From DASUXY01 sp036377675 (GTDB taxonomy: Bacteria; Bacillota; Bacilli; Bacillales; Amphibacillaceae): a DNA stretch of 64,000 nucleotides. Shown piece after piece: positions 16,348-25,690 of the stretch. Each line of letters begins with the position of its first letter. The stretch's first letter is position 1. The notes under the pieces were generated by a model. That model made no database searches. It was given only the letters and a program-made list of their open reading frames with translations, and was not told where the DNA came from. Location: contig DASUXY010000026.1 of NCBI GenBank assembly GCA_036377675.1, positions 1-64,000 on the forward strand. Direction: 5' to 3'. The translations under genes were made by a program, and so were the position numbers.

Positions 16348-17433
16348 ATGACGAACAAACGGTGGTTTCAAGTGCTCGTTTTTTTTATTTTAGTATTTCT
16401 ATTAATCTTTCTCATCGCGAAGACTAATTTTATTTTTGATCCATTGCTTAAATATATAGGAGCTGTCGCCATACCAATCATCGGCGCAGGCATTTTATAC
16501 TATGTGACGAAACCATTAATGATCTTCTTTGAAACACGCTTCAAGATGAACAGGACAATTTCAATCATTCTCGTTTTTCTCGTATTAATCATCATCGGTT
16601 CTCTCGTCTCAACCTATATCGCACCGATTGCTCAAACACAATTTTCTAATCTCGTCGACAATATTCCAAAAATGGTTGATTGGGCTCAACAAATGATTGC
16701 GTATTGGCAAGCGAACCAAACGATTATTCCTGATGAAGTGAACCATACAATTAATAATTTTACCGAAAATATGCAAACACATTTGGAAAATGTATTCAAT
16801 TATTTATTTGGCTTTCTCGGACAGCTTATTAGCTTTATTGCAGCACTCGTCCTCGTTCCATTCTTTTTATTTTTCATGTTAAAAGACGGTGAAAAACTCG
16901 TCCCCTTTATTACACAAATTTTCAGCAAAAGGAAGGCCGACAATATACGTAGCCTCTTATACAAAATTGATGACACGTTAGCTTCATTCATTCAAGGACA
17001 ACTCATTGTAAGTTTTTTTCTAGGAATTTTGCTGTTTATAGGTTATTTACTCATCGGTTTAAAATATTCGCTAACGTTAGCTCTCTTCGGAATGGTGATG
17101 AATGTTGTCCCGTTTATTGGACCTTTTATCGCTGTCATTCCTGCTTTAATTGTCGGTGCTATTGAGGATTGGAAAATGGTTGTTTGGGTCTCGCTTATTA
17201 CGATTATTGCGCAACAACTTGAAAGTAACTTCATTTCACCAAATGTTATGGGGCGCAAACTAGCGATTCACCCATTAACGATTATCACCGTTATACTAGC
17301 TGCTGGAAGCATTGCAGGATTTTTAGGTATTTTATTTGCGGTTCCTTTTTATGCTGTTATTCGTACGATCATCGTCCATATCTATCAAACGTATCGACAA
17401 TCAAAGCAACATGAGGAGGACGCCTTAATTTGA
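16348..17433 (+). CDS. AI-2E family permease (UPF0118)
   Basis: This membrane protein belongs to the AI-2E/UPF0118 transporter family, whose members include autoinducer-2 exporters and Na+/H+ or Li+ antiporters; the substrate cannot be read from sequence. Seven to eight hydrophobic segments are present. The characteristic soluble loop (about residues 100-150, NLVDNIPKMVDWAQQMIAYW) is visible, as are VVPFIGPFIAVIPALIVGA and a C-terminal ILAAGSIAGFLGILFAVPFY. I take ATG 16348 as the start (361 aa), because the GTG at 16339 overlaps the RBS AGGTTGTG. It is followed after about 45 bases by the small SE1832-type gene on the same strand. Confidence 0.85.
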   Translation: MTNKRWFQVLVFFILVFLLIFLIAKTNFIFDPLLKYIGAVAIPIIGAGILYYVTKPLMIFFETRFKMNRTISIILVFLVLIIIGSLVSTYIAPIAQTQFSNLVDNIPKMVDWAQQMIAYWQANQTIIPDEVNHTINNFTENMQTHLENVFNYLFGFLGQLISFIAALVLVPFFLFFMLKDGEKLVPFITQIFSKRKADNIRSLLYKIDDTLASFIQGQLIVSFFLGILLFIGYLLIGLKYSLTLALFGMVMNVVPFIGPFIAVIPALIVGAIEDWKMVVWVSLITIIAQQLESNFISPNVMGRKLAIHPLTIITVILAAGSIAGFLGILFAVPFYAVIRTIIVHIYQTYRQSKQHEEDALI

Positions 17434-17479
17434 AATAAATCTATCTTCGGTTAAACTAGACATAGGGGAGTGAGAGATC

Positions 17480-17656
17480 ATGAAAAAGAAAGAATTAGAA
17501 GGCCAACTGGCCGAATTAAAATCAGACTATGTTCGCATCCAAAGCGATATGGATAAATTGGAATTCGTCGGGGGAAGAGTCTCTTCAGCTGAACAACAAT
17601 TAATCCGCCTCGAAAAAGAAATTGCTGACATACGTGAAAAAATTGACGCATCTTAA
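17480..17656 (+). CDS. SE1832 family small coiled-coil protein (58 aa)
   Basis: This short gene encodes MKKKELEGQLAELKSDYVRI and then QSDMDKLEFVGGRVSSAEQQ, ending EKEIADIREKIDAS. It consists of two heptad-rich helices separated by a GG turn, matching the SE1832-type small proteins of Firmicutes. GGGGAG precedes the ATG. The role is unknown. The frame annotated on the opposite strand (17478-17672) is only its shadow. A good terminator follows at 17684-17710, so it ends the transcript that may begin with the AI-2E permease. Confidence 0.8.
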   Translation: MKKKELEGQLAELKSDYVRIQSDMDKLEFVGGRVSSAEQQLIRLEKEIADIREKIDAS

Positions 17657-17683
17657 GATATATAAACATCAAAACTACTAAAA

Positions 17684-17710
17684 TAGCACCGTCGATGGCG
17701 GTGCTTTTAT
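17684..17710 (+). terminator. Rho-independent terminator
   Basis: AGCACCG pairs with CGGTGCT across 7 bases and is followed by TTTTATG. Confidence 0.75.
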
Positions 17711-17834
17711 GATGGAAAAAAATCTTAATTAAACGTGCACGAACGCGTTGCCTCAGTGGACAGCAATCTTAACATGTTGTACGATATTTACGTTATCTAG
17801 TACAATCGTTTTAAAGAACTGCTCTAGCACAAAC

Positions 17835-17872
17835 CGTGGTTCGCAAACCTCCCACGCTAAAAAACTAAGGAG
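17835..17872 (+). promoter_or_regulatory. preQ1-I riboswitch controlling queT
   Basis: CGTGG (17835) pairs with CCACG (17852-17856) around the L1 loop TTCGCA. The A-rich CTAAAAAACTAAGGAG tail then folds back as the preQ1-I pseudoknot. The tail carries the AAGGAG Shine-Dalgarno of queT, 10 bases before its ATG. PreQ1 binding should therefore hide the ribosome binding site, which is translational repression. Confidence 0.88.
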
Positions 17873-17882
17873 TGAATGAAAA

Positions 17883-18368
17883 ATGAAATTGAAAACGCTT
17901 GTAGCCAATGGGCTGCTGGCTTCTCTATATATTGCCGTCTCACTGACGATTCAGCCGATTGCCTTTTCAAATATCCAATTCAGACTGCCCGAAATGTTCA
18001 ATCATCTCGTCGTCTTTAATAAAAAATATGTTTATGGAATTATTTTAGGTGTTTTCATTACAAATCTATTCTCCCCTCTAGGAATGTATGATTTAGTCTT
18101 CGGTGTCGCGCACTCAGCGATTTCGTTAGGCATGATTATGATATTAGCTACCGTGTTTAAAAATGTATGGACGTTACTCGTTGTGAACACATTGATCTTT
18201 ACCTTTAATATGTTTATCATCGCTTTTGAACTAAATCTCGCTTTTAAAATTCCATTTTGGCTTGGATGGCTCACAACGGCCGCTGGAGAACTCGTTGTTA
18301 TGGCTGTCGGTATACCGATTATGTACGCACTAAATAAAAAACTGAATTTTGCTGAACTCATTCGATGA
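17883..18368 (+). CDS. queT: Queuosine-precursor ECF transporter S component QueT
   Basis: QueT is the substrate-binding membrane subunit of an energy-coupling-factor transporter that imports a queuosine precursor such as preQ1 or queuine for tRNA modification. It is 161 residues with five to six membrane segments. The family motif FSNIQFRLPEMFNHLVVFN (from residue 29) and TNLFSPLGMYDLVFGVAHS in the middle are diagnostic. The preQ1-I riboswitch overlapping its RBS confirms the assignment. The shared ECF ATPases and T component are not in this window, as is usual for group II ECF modules. Confidence 0.93.
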   Translation: MKLKTLVANGLLASLYIAVSLTIQPIAFSNIQFRLPEMFNHLVVFNKKYVYGIILGVFITNLFSPLGMYDLVFGVAHSAISLGMIMILATVFKNVWTLLVVNTLIFTFNMFIIAFELNLAFKIPFWLGWLTTAAGELVVMAVGIPIMYALNKKLNFAELIR

Positions 18369-18412
18369 AAGTTGGCTTGAGATGTGAAACAGGAGTAAAG
18401 TCATAGGCGACC

Positions 18413-20290
18413 TTACTTCTGTTTCGAACGTTTTTTCCCATTGTTTTTTCCGTTATTACGCTGGTCTTCTAATTTCGCTTGTATTTTTGCTTGCTCTTTA
18501 ATCGGTGGTGTTAAACTTACGACCGTAGCGCCTGCTGTTGGAGACGTCCGCATGTCGTCTGAATAAAACTTAATTTCTCCAGACGGCTTAATCCAGTATA
18601 AAAATACCGTTGAGTGATCTTTTTCTTTTACGTATTGTTTATACGGAAACTGATTCGTAATCAATGTCTGACGAAAGACGTAACCTTCACGTAGTTTCCT
18701 ATTTAAATCATCCAATGTAACGTGTTGATCGAATAGGACTCTTCCTCCTACTTGCGAAACGGTCTCATTCGGACTGACAGCATAAGGATCATATTGAGAG
18801 ATTTTAAAAACATTCACCCGATCATACTCCGGAATAAATGTCGTACAAACGAGCGAGTTATATGAATGATTATCCGAGATCGCTAACATATACTCATACG
18901 GAATCGTATCCAAATTATATTCCGTCTGTTCGGACAACATATCCCCATGATAAAAAGGAACTCCCGCTTCTCGGGCGATACGCAGTCTCTTCCAGGAAGA
19001 ATCGACGATAATGACTGGAACATTCACTTTTTCTAATGATTGCGCTAGGCGAACCGTAAATGGATTACTACCGACGATTAAGACACCCGGACGCCCTTCT
19101 AAAGATAAGTTTAATTTCCTCGCGACCCAACGAATTGAAAAGCCGTGGGCAATAACTGTGAAAAACACGAGCCCAAACGTTAACGTCGTTAAAATGTTCG
19201 CATCTTGATAACCAGCATCTTCCAAGATACCTGCAAAATAACTAGAAACGGTTAACGCGACAATTCCTCGCGGGGCGATCCATCCGACTAAAAGTTTTTC
19301 ATTCAAAGATAAATTCGTTCCAATCGTTGATAAAAAGATAGATAACGGTCGAACAGCAAACATCATTAAGAACACATAACCGAGAATGTTCGGACTGAAA
19401 ATTTGCAACAACGTCTCCGCTTTTAACGAAGCTGTTAACATGATAAAGATTGCCGAAATGAGCAAAATAGAAATATTTTCTTTAAAGTGGCGCATATCTG
19501 CAACAGAACTAATCCCAATATTCGCCAAGGTAAGCCCCATCGCCGTCACGGAAAGAAGTCCGGTTTCATGCATAATTTCATCGGCAACTGTAAAGCACAT
19601 AATGACGACAATAAATACCGTTGGTGACTTTAAAAATTCAGGAATGTGTCCTTCCTCAAAGACCCAACCAATACCGCGACCACAAAGCCAGCCAAAAACT
19701 GCTGCAAAAATTGAAGCCGCGAAGAACATAAATAATTGTGTGCCGTCAGGATCGTGTGCCGTTAAAAATGAAATAATTTCAAACGCAAACACAGCTAATA
19801 ACGCACCGATCGGATCAACGATAATCCCTTCCCATTTCAATATTTTGGCAGGTCTCGGTTTTAGTTTCGATTGTCGCAATAATGGCAAAATAACAGTCGG
19901 ACCTGTAACGATGAAAAGTCCACCGATGACAAACGCAACAGCCCAAGAAAGCCCGGCGACGTAATGAGCTGTTAACGATCCGAGAATCCACGCGATAAAT
20001 GCACCAATCGTCGAAATCCGAAAAATCGGCCGACCGACTCCGCGTAACTCTTTGAAATTTAAACTTAAGCTCCCTTCAAATAGAATAATCGCCACAGCGA
20101 CAGATATAATCGGATTATATAAATTACCAAAGTCTTCTTCAGGATTGAGCCAGCCAAATACGGGGCCAACTAATAGCCCGGTAACAGACATGACGACAAT
20201 GGCCGGCATTCGATAGCGCCAAGCAACCCATTGTGAACCGATCCCTAAAAGACCGATGAGCATAATTTCAAACAGTAATGAAGGTACCAT
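18413..20290 (-). CDS. CPA-type cation/proton antiporter with RCK (TrkA-N) domain
   Basis: This 625-residue protein joins a monovalent cation:proton antiporter domain (residues 1 to about 390, 12-13 membrane segments) to a cytoplasmic regulatory RCK/TrkA-N domain. Key transport motifs are FIVTGPTVILPLLRQSKLKP with the acidic EGIIVDPIGALLAVFAFE after it, and WIAPRGIVALTVSSYFAGIL. The RCK part starts with a Rossmann motif (VLIVGSNPFTVRLAQSLE) and VIIVDSSWKRLRIAREAGVPFYHGD. The tail is strongly basic (NNGKNNGKKRSKQK). Such proteins export Na+ or K+ in exchange for protons; RCK suggests nucleotide or ion gating. GGGGG precedes the ATG. Ion selectivity cannot be decided. Confidence 0.87.
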   Translation of the reverse strand: MVPSLLFEIMLIGLLGIGSQWVAWRYRMPAIVVMSVTGLLVGPVFGWLNPEEDFGNLYNPIISVAVAIILFEGSLSLNFKELRGVGRPIFRISTIGAFIAWILGSLTAHYVAGLSWAVAFVIGGLFIVTGPTVILPLLRQSKLKPRPAKILKWEGIIVDPIGALLAVFAFEIISFLTAHDPDGTQLFMFFAASIFAAVFGWLCGRGIGWVFEEGHIPEFLKSPTVFIVVIMCFTVADEIMHETGLLSVTAMGLTLANIGISSVADMRHFKENISILLISAIFIMLTASLKAETLLQIFSPNILGYVFLMMFAVRPLSIFLSTIGTNLSLNEKLLVGWIAPRGIVALTVSSYFAGILEDAGYQDANILTTLTFGLVFFTVIAHGFSIRWVARKLNLSLEGRPGVLIVGSNPFTVRLAQSLEKVNVPVIIVDSSWKRLRIAREAGVPFYHGDMLSEQTEYNLDTIPYEYMLAISDNHSYNSLVCTTFIPEYDRVNVFKISQYDPYAVSPNETVSQVGGRVLFDQHVTLDDLNRKLREGYVFRQTLITNQFPYKQYVKEKDHSTVFLYWIKPSGEIKFYSDDMRTSPTAGATVVSLTPPIKEQAKIQAKLEDQRNNGKNNGKKRSKQK

Positions 20291-20745
20291 CCTCTACCCC
20301 CTGTCTCTTTATTGTTCATTTTTCTATGAAAATATGTGTAATATTCATTATCGCTTATGGGCAACTCCCCTATCCCATCTCATTTCAAAACAAAAGGTTG
20401 TATGTCATTAATTATAGATAAAGACATTCTAAATGGGATTCATCATAAAGTAAACTATTTTAAGCAATGTTTTTTTAAAAAAATATTTCACCTGCGAAAA
20501 CCATTGATATAAATGACTTTATAGAGAGATGATTATATCTTGGGAATTATGGGATAATTGTTAAAATCATATCCGAGCTCATTCATTCCCCGAAAAATGG
20601 AATAATATGACTGTTTTCTGAACAACGTCATAGATGGAATCTTGCAATGTATGATAAAGTAAGAAGGATAAGAGAACCGATGTTTCCATAATGAGGGAAC
20701 GATTTTTAACCATTTAAACGAGACGTTTTTTGTTATAAAATACGA
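20291..20745. other. Intergenic region between antiporter and recQ
   Basis: About 455 bases between divergent genes, A+T-rich. I see no supported ORF (the minus frame 20533-20778 lacks protein-like composition) and no known RNA motif. A TATAAAAT sequence just upstream of recQ may be its -10. Confidence 0.5.
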
Positions 20746-20760
20746 ATGAGGAAGATTATG

Positions 20761-22899
20761 ATGAATAATGAACAACACATTTTACAAACATACTTTGGCT
20801 ATGAATCATTTCGACCTGGTCAACAAGAAGTCATCGACCAAGTCATTCAGCATAAAAATACGTTAGCCGTCATGCCGACCGGTGGTGGTAAATCGCTCTG
20901 CTATCAAATCCCCGGCCTTATGCTCGATGGAATTGCGCTGATCATTTCCCCGTTAATTTCACTTATGAAAGACCAAGTCGATGCGTTACAAGCATTGAAT
21001 ATACGTGCTACCTATATAAATAGTTCATTGTCTGCTGCTGAACAGCAACAACGATTACAAGACATAAAAGCGAATGCGTACAAATTTGTTTATGTTGCAC
21101 CTGAACGTTTTGAATCGGGAACATTTTTACATGCGATTCAAACGTTGCCGATTGCCTTAATCGCTTTTGATGAAGCTCACTGCATTTCACAATGGGGACA
21201 TGATTTTCGACCGAGTTATCGCTCTATTGTTCCTCGCTTAAAAAACGTAACCAACATTCCTGTTTTCGTAGCATTAACGGCAACAGCTACCGAAGCAGTT
21301 ATATATGATATTCAAGCGCTCCTTCATATTGATGAAGAGAACGTTGTAAAAACAGGATTTGAACGAGATAATTTATCCTTTCACCTCGTCAAAGGGAAAG
21401 ATAAACAGACGTATATCCGTTCCTTTTTAAAGAAATATCCGAATGAATCAGGGATTATTTACACAGCTACTCGTAAACAGACCGATTCATTATACGAACA
21501 GCTCAAGCAACGCGGTGTTTCTGTCGCTAAATACCATGCCGGTTTAACAGAGGAAGAGCGCCAACAAGCACAAACAGATTTTATCCACGATGAAGTAACC
21601 GTCATAATTGCAACGAATGCTTTTGGCATGGGGATTGATAAATCAAATGTTCGCTACGTCATTCATTATGCGATGCCGATGAATATTGAGTCATATTATC
21701 AAGAAGCTGGCAGAGCGGGGCGCGACGGAGAAGCGAGTGATTGTATTTTATTATTTTCTCCAAGGGATGTCCAATTGCAAAAGTTTCTCATTGAACAATC
21801 ACTTATGGATGAAGAAGCGAAGCAAAATGAATACCGTAAATTACAAGAAATAATCAAATATTGCCATACACACGGTTGTTTAACGGCCTTTATTTTAAAT
21901 TATTTCGATGATGATCTTGATAAAAACGGCTGCGCCCGTTGCAGTAATTGCACACAGCGAAAAGAAAAAACAGATCTCACCGAAGAGGCACAAATGATTC
22001 TCTCTTGTGTGAAACGGATGGGCGAGCGATTCGGAGTTACGATGACTGCTAAAGTATTGAGAGGTTCAAAAAATAAAAAAATACGACAGTTTAATTTACA
22101 TAACCTATCCACCTACGGGATTTTATCACAACATACGGAAAGAGAACTGACGGAATGGATTAATTTTCTCATCGCCGAAAATTTACTATCCGCAAAAGAA
22201 GGGAAGTTTCCAACGTTACGTTTAAACAAAAACTCCGTCGACGTATTAAAAGGACACCGCACGGTTTGGATGTATACAGCACCGATGCCTACGAACGAAT
22301 CCGCTGATTATCATGAAGGATTGTTTATGACCTTACGTGCTTTAAGAAAGCGAATGGCCGATGAACGAAATGTACCTCCTTACGTCTTGTTTACAGATGC
22401 AACATTAAAAGATCTCTGTCGTTACTTTCCCGAAACAAAAGAAGAAATGCTCGATATTAAAGGGATTGGCCAACGCAAATATGATCAGTATGGTGAAACA
22501 TTTTTACACACGATCCAACAGTGGCGCCAAGAACATCCCGAAGTGAAAGCAAAAATTAACATTTCCTCATCATCTCTTCCGACACGAAAAAAACGTGACG
22601 ATGATCGACCGAGTTATTTAATCAGTTACCAACTGTTTCAATCCGGTAAGCCCATTCGTGAAATAGCTGCGATTCGCGAATTATCGGAACAGACAATTGA
22701 AAATCATTTGTTCCAATCCTTTAAAAAAGGCTATCCAATTGCTTGGGACATCTTCTTTAATGAAGAAGAGGAAAAAACAGTTTTAGCAACGCGCAAACAA
22801 TTCGCTGAACCGAAATTAAAACCGTTACACGATGCGTTGCCTAAGGAGTATAATTACAGAAAAATTAAAGCTGTCTGTGTAAAAAATGGTTTCATGTAA
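20761..22899 (+). CDS. recQ: ATP-dependent DNA helicase RecQ
   Basis: RecQ is a 3'-5' DNA helicase acting in recombination and stalled-fork repair. Numbered from ATG 20761 (712 aa, 10 bases from GAGGAAG), it shows Walker A TGGGKS (40-45), DEAH (137-140) and the helicase C-terminal motif YYQEAGRAGRDG. A zinc site follows (YCHTHGC with CARCSNC), then winged helix, an HRDC domain (GLFMTLRALRKRMADERNVP onward), and a C-terminal helix-turn-helix module (YQLFQSGKPIREIAAIRELS). The last module makes it longer than B. subtilis RecQ but is common in other Firmicutes. A terminator follows. Confidence 0.95.
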   Translation: MNNEQHILQTYFGYESFRPGQQEVIDQVIQHKNTLAVMPTGGGKSLCYQIPGLMLDGIALIISPLISLMKDQVDALQALNIRATYINSSLSAAEQQQRLQDIKANAYKFVYVAPERFESGTFLHAIQTLPIALIAFDEAHCISQWGHDFRPSYRSIVPRLKNVTNIPVFVALTATATEAVIYDIQALLHIDEENVVKTGFERDNLSFHLVKGKDKQTYIRSFLKKYPNESGIIYTATRKQTDSLYEQLKQRGVSVAKYHAGLTEEERQQAQTDFIHDEVTVIIATNAFGMGIDKSNVRYVIHYAMPMNIESYYQEAGRAGRDGEASDCILLFSPRDVQLQKFLIEQSLMDEEAKQNEYRKLQEIIKYCHTHGCLTAFILNYFDDDLDKNGCARCSNCTQRKEKTDLTEEAQMILSCVKRMGERFGVTMTAKVLRGSKNKKIRQFNLHNLSTYGILSQHTERELTEWINFLIAENLLSAKEGKFPTLRLNKNSVDVLKGHRTVWMYTAPMPTNESADYHEGLFMTLRALRKRMADERNVPPYVLFTDATLKDLCRYFPETKEEMLDIKGIGQRKYDQYGETFLHTIQQWRQEHPEVKAKINISSSSLPTRKKRDDDRPSYLISYQLFQSGKPIREIAAIRELSEQTIENHLFQSFKKGYPIAWDIFFNEEEEKTVLATRKQFAEPKLKPLHDALPKEYNYRKIKAVCVKNGFM

Positions 22900-22933
22900 C
22901 TCTCTGTTGAGAGTAGCAAAATGGCACGAACAG

Positions 22934-22967
22934 AAAAAAGCCATGCAAACATCGTGCATGGCTTTTT
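22934..22967. terminator. Strong terminator between recQ and ampS
   Basis: AAAAGCCATGCA pairs with TGCATGGCTTTTT around a 7-base loop. The A-tract on one side and T-tract on the other serve both convergent genes. Confidence 0.9.
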
Positions 22968-22977
22968 GCATCTTTTT

Positions 22978-24225
22978 TTATTGCTTACCTTTTACATTTA
23001 AAGCCCAGGTTCCTTGACGGAAAATAGCTTCTGTCGACCCGTCCTCTATAATGCCGTCAATATCTAAGTTCTCAGAACCAATCATAAAGTCAACGTGGGT
23101 TAGACTATCGTTCACTCCGTGTTGATCAAGTTCTTCTACACTCATTTCTGCACCACCTTCTAAATTCGTCGGATATGCTTTTCCGAGGGCAAGATGACAC
23201 GAAGCATTTTCATCGAATAACGTATTGTAAAAAATTAAATTTGACTGAGATACAGGAGATTCATGTGGAACGAGCGCCACTTCACCTAATCGACGTGCTC
23301 CTTCATCTGTGTCTAATAAATGTTTAAGTGTATCTTTACCTTGCTCCGCTTTAAAGTCGATGACCTTGCCATCTTTAAACGTTAAACTAAAATGATCGAT
23401 TAAACTTCCTCCATAATTCAACGGTTTTGTACTTGATACTGTTCCATTAACACCATATTTATGTGGCAAAGTGAAAACTTCCTCTGTTGGCATATTCGGA
23501 TTAAATGTAATCCCTTGTTCGGAGATCGCCGAGCCTCCTTTCCACAAATGGCCCTCTGGTAAGTCGATTTCTAAATGAGTACCAGGTGCTTTAAAAATCA
23601 ACTTTTTATACCGTTTTTCATTCAAAATATGTTGGGCCGTTTCCAATGTCGCATTATGTTCTTCCCATGCCGCGATCGGATCATCTTGATCAACACGAAC
23701 AATGTTAACAATTGCCTCCCACAAGCTTGCGATCGCTTTTTCTCGAGTCTGATTAGGAAAAACTTTTTGTGCCCAGTCACCTGTTGGAATGGAAATAATC
23801 GACCACGTAATTTTATCATTCATCGTATATGTACGAAAGTTAGCCAACGCTTGAGCGGCCGCTTTATTCGCCTTAGCTACTCGTTTGGAATCAATGTCCT
23901 TTAATAAATCAGGATTCGTCGAATAGATGGACAATATAGCTGCCCCATCTTCTGCATAAAAATCATGCAATTTTACTTTCCACTCTGGATAATTTGTTAA
24001 CACTTCATCGGGAGCATGTTCGTACTTTAACAAGGTCAAATCATCATCTGTCCATTGAACGTGTACATCTTTAGCTCCCATTTCATACGCTTTTTTAACG
24101 ACATACTTCGTAAAATGTGCCCCTTCGATTGGAGCGTTGATCATAAGCGCTTGCCCTTTTTGTAAATTAACCCCTGTACGCAAAGCTAATTCAGCGTACT
24201 TTTCCATTGTTTGTTGATCGACCAT
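22978..24225 (-). CDS. ampS: M29 family aminopeptidase (AmpS/PepS)
   Basis: This 415-residue cytoplasmic metallo-aminopeptidase removes N-terminal residues from peptides. M29 enzymes use two metal ions; the expected ligand segments are present: the Glu in MPTEEVFTLPHKYGVNG, the Glu in VALVPHESPVSQ, the His in DENASCHLALGKAYP, and the His and Asp in SLTHVDFMIGSENLDIDGI. Length and order match AmpS of B. subtilis. The RBS GGTGGAGG lies 7 bases before the ATG. It is a single gene, convergent with recQ, and presumably helps use peptides brought in by the App/Opp importers elsewhere in the window. Confidence 0.93.
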   Translation of the reverse strand: MVDQQTMEKYAELALRTGVNLQKGQALMINAPIEGAHFTKYVVKKAYEMGAKDVHVQWTDDDLTLLKYEHAPDEVLTNYPEWKVKLHDFYAEDGAAILSIYSTNPDLLKDIDSKRVAKANKAAAQALANFRTYTMNDKITWSIISIPTGDWAQKVFPNQTREKAIASLWEAIVNIVRVDQDDPIAAWEEHNATLETAQHILNEKRYKKLIFKAPGTHLEIDLPEGHLWKGGSAISEQGITFNPNMPTEEVFTLPHKYGVNGTVSSTKPLNYGGSLIDHFSLTFKDGKVIDFKAEQGKDTLKHLLDTDEGARRLGEVALVPHESPVSQSNLIFYNTLFDENASCHLALGKAYPTNLEGGAEMSVEELDQHGVNDSLTHVDFMIGSENLDIDGIIEDGSTEAIFRQGTWALNVKGKQ

Positions 24226-24547
24226 CTTGAAACCTCCACCTTTTTTTGATTTTTATTCATCTTTTGTTATTATTTCACAAAAACTTTCGATCCACAATGC
24301 TTCCTTCATGCGTCTCACCGATCATGAACGTAAATGTTGTTTGTTCCTAGCATCATTTACATAAAAAATGACCTATGGTAACATATGATAGGAGGTTACT
24401 TTTTGTAATTACTGTTATCGACAACTGTGTTATGCCATAAAAGAGATGTGAAAAACGTCAACAACCGACTTTACGGGATGAGTCCACATCATGGAAACAT
24501 AATTTGTCGTTAAGTAAAACGAATTTGTTATAAATGAGGTGATCATT
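24226..24547. other. Intergenic region between ampS and the HxlR regulator
   Basis: Divergent promoter region. The only structure I see is an inverted repeat TTAC-TTTTT-GTAA at 24396-24408, also inside a GGTAAC/GGTTAC hairpin at 24377-24404; it could be an operator but lies about 140 bases before the regulator start. Confidence 0.35.
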
Positions 24548-24886
24548 TTGGGACAATTATGTCCACGATTTGAAAAAGCGATGCAACTGTTGAGCACACG
24601 CTGGGTCGGCCTCATTTTGTCAGAACTACTGGAAGGAAAAAAACGTTTTTCCGAAATGGAGTCTGATTTGCCAATTAGTGGCCGACTGCTTTCCGATCGC
24701 TTAAAAATGCTTGAAAAAGAAAAGATTGTCGAACGAAAAGTATATTCTGAATTTCCTGTCCGTATCGAATATTCATTGTCTGAAAAAGGTAAAGCTTTAG
24801 AACCAGTTATTCAAGAAATTGGCAAGTGGGCAGAAGAATGGGTCACACTTGAGTGTGAAGGAAATGAAACCGAAAAAAATGATTGA
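24548..24886 (+). CDS. HxlR-family transcriptional regulator (YodB/CatR-like)
   Basis: This 112-residue winged-helix repressor belongs to the HxlR family. The start is TTG 24548, 8 bases after GAGG, giving MGQLCPRFEKAMQLLSTRWV. The N-terminal Cys5 in the CP motif aligns with the redox-sensing cysteine of B. subtilis YodB (Cys6) and CatR, which respond to quinones and diamide. A further Cys occurs near the C-terminus (LECEGNE). The DNA-binding region is RFSEMESDLPISGRLLSDRL with wing sequence. No oxidoreductase target is adjacent, so its regulon is not apparent here. Confidence 0.85.
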   Translation: MGQLCPRFEKAMQLLSTRWVGLILSELLEGKKRFSEMESDLPISGRLLSDRLKMLEKEKIVERKVYSEFPVRIEYSLSEKGKALEPVIQEIGKWAEEWVTLECEGNETEKND

Positions 24887-25043
24887 ACAACATCATCGAA
24901 TGAAAGAAGAAACAGTTGTAGACACTCACTCGTTTCTTCTCGGTGATCCATCGAGCGGTGTTCCGTTTTTATTGTAGAACATCGCCATTATTCCTTCGAC
25001 ATGATGAACGGTACCGAATCGTTGCAGCCATATACAAAACATA

Positions 25044-25073
25044 AAAAGAGAAGCCAACATATTGGCCTCCTCT
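25044..25073 (-). terminator. Terminator of ykhA, minus strand
   Basis: On the minus strand AGAGGAGGCCAA pairs with TTGGCTTCTCT (one mismatch) around a 4-base loop and is followed by a T run. Confidence 0.7.
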
Positions 25074-25109
25074 ACTCACGGTTTGTCGTTCCACTACTCT
25101 GTCTATTCA

Positions 25110-25625
25110 TTATCGATTCCACGGATAATCTGTACCGAACATCTCTGCAAACTTATGCGATTGCTTCCTCCCTTCTCTACGTTGCTCGGCTCTTTCAGGC
25201 GCTCCGTCATGCAACCACTTTTCAAAGTCTTGTTCAGGATAAACATCTGGTACTGGAATCGGTCGACCATTTTCATCAACCGCTACAAATGTTAAAAATG
25301 CAGTGGCACATACTTGTCGAGTTCCTTCTAACAAATCTTCTGTTACCGCTTTCACAAAGACTTCCATCGATGTATGATGCGTCCATGTTACAAAAGCTTC
25401 AACACAAATCGAATCTCCTCTTCGCACCGGGTGAAGAAAATCAACCGAATCCATCGATGCAGTAACGACTGGCTTTCTAGCGTGTCGAACAGCGGCGATT
25501 GCTGCGACATCATCAATATGAGACATTAAGGCACCACCAAATAGTGTACCGTGGTTGTTCGTATCCGGTGGTAAGACGTGTGATGTTTTAACTGCTAATG
25601 AATGAGAACAAGGTTTTTTATTCAT
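25110..25625 (-). CDS. ykhA: Acyl-CoA thioesterase YkhA (hotdog fold)
   Basis: This is a 171-residue hotdog-fold thioesterase of the acyl-CoA hydrolase (BFIT/YciA-like) family, cleaving acyl-CoA to free acid and CoA. Diagnostic segments are LPPDTNNHGTLFGGALMSHI, with the catalytic Asn/His region and Gly-rich helix start, then DSVDFLHPVRRGDSICVEAF and ATAFLTFVAVDENGRPIPVP. The C-terminus carries a basic stretch (EQRREGRKQSHKFAEMFG). It is leftward, 65 bases downstream of cls, possibly in the same transcript. The plus-strand frame at 25001-25465 is its shadow. Confidence 0.92.
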   Translation of the reverse strand: MNKKPCSHSLAVKTSHVLPPDTNNHGTLFGGALMSHIDDVAAIAAVRHARKPVVTASMDSVDFLHPVRRGDSICVEAFVTWTHHTSMEVFVKAVTEDLLEGTRQVCATAFLTFVAVDENGRPIPVPDVYPEQDFEKWLHDGAPERAEQRREGRKQSHKFAEMFGTDYPWNR

Positions 25626-25690
25626 GAATGCTACCTCCTGTAGTCATTTTTGTTAAGAGAGTTACTGTCCCCAATCTTTTTAAAATATAG

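Noticed and set aside
19386..19964. 192-codon plus-strand frame
   Set aside because: It lies wholly antisense to the cation/proton antiporter gene, whose membrane and RCK motifs are unmistakable; its own composition is not protein-like.
25001..25465. 154-codon plus-strand frame
   Set aside because: Antisense to ykhA, whose hotdog-fold motifs are clear.
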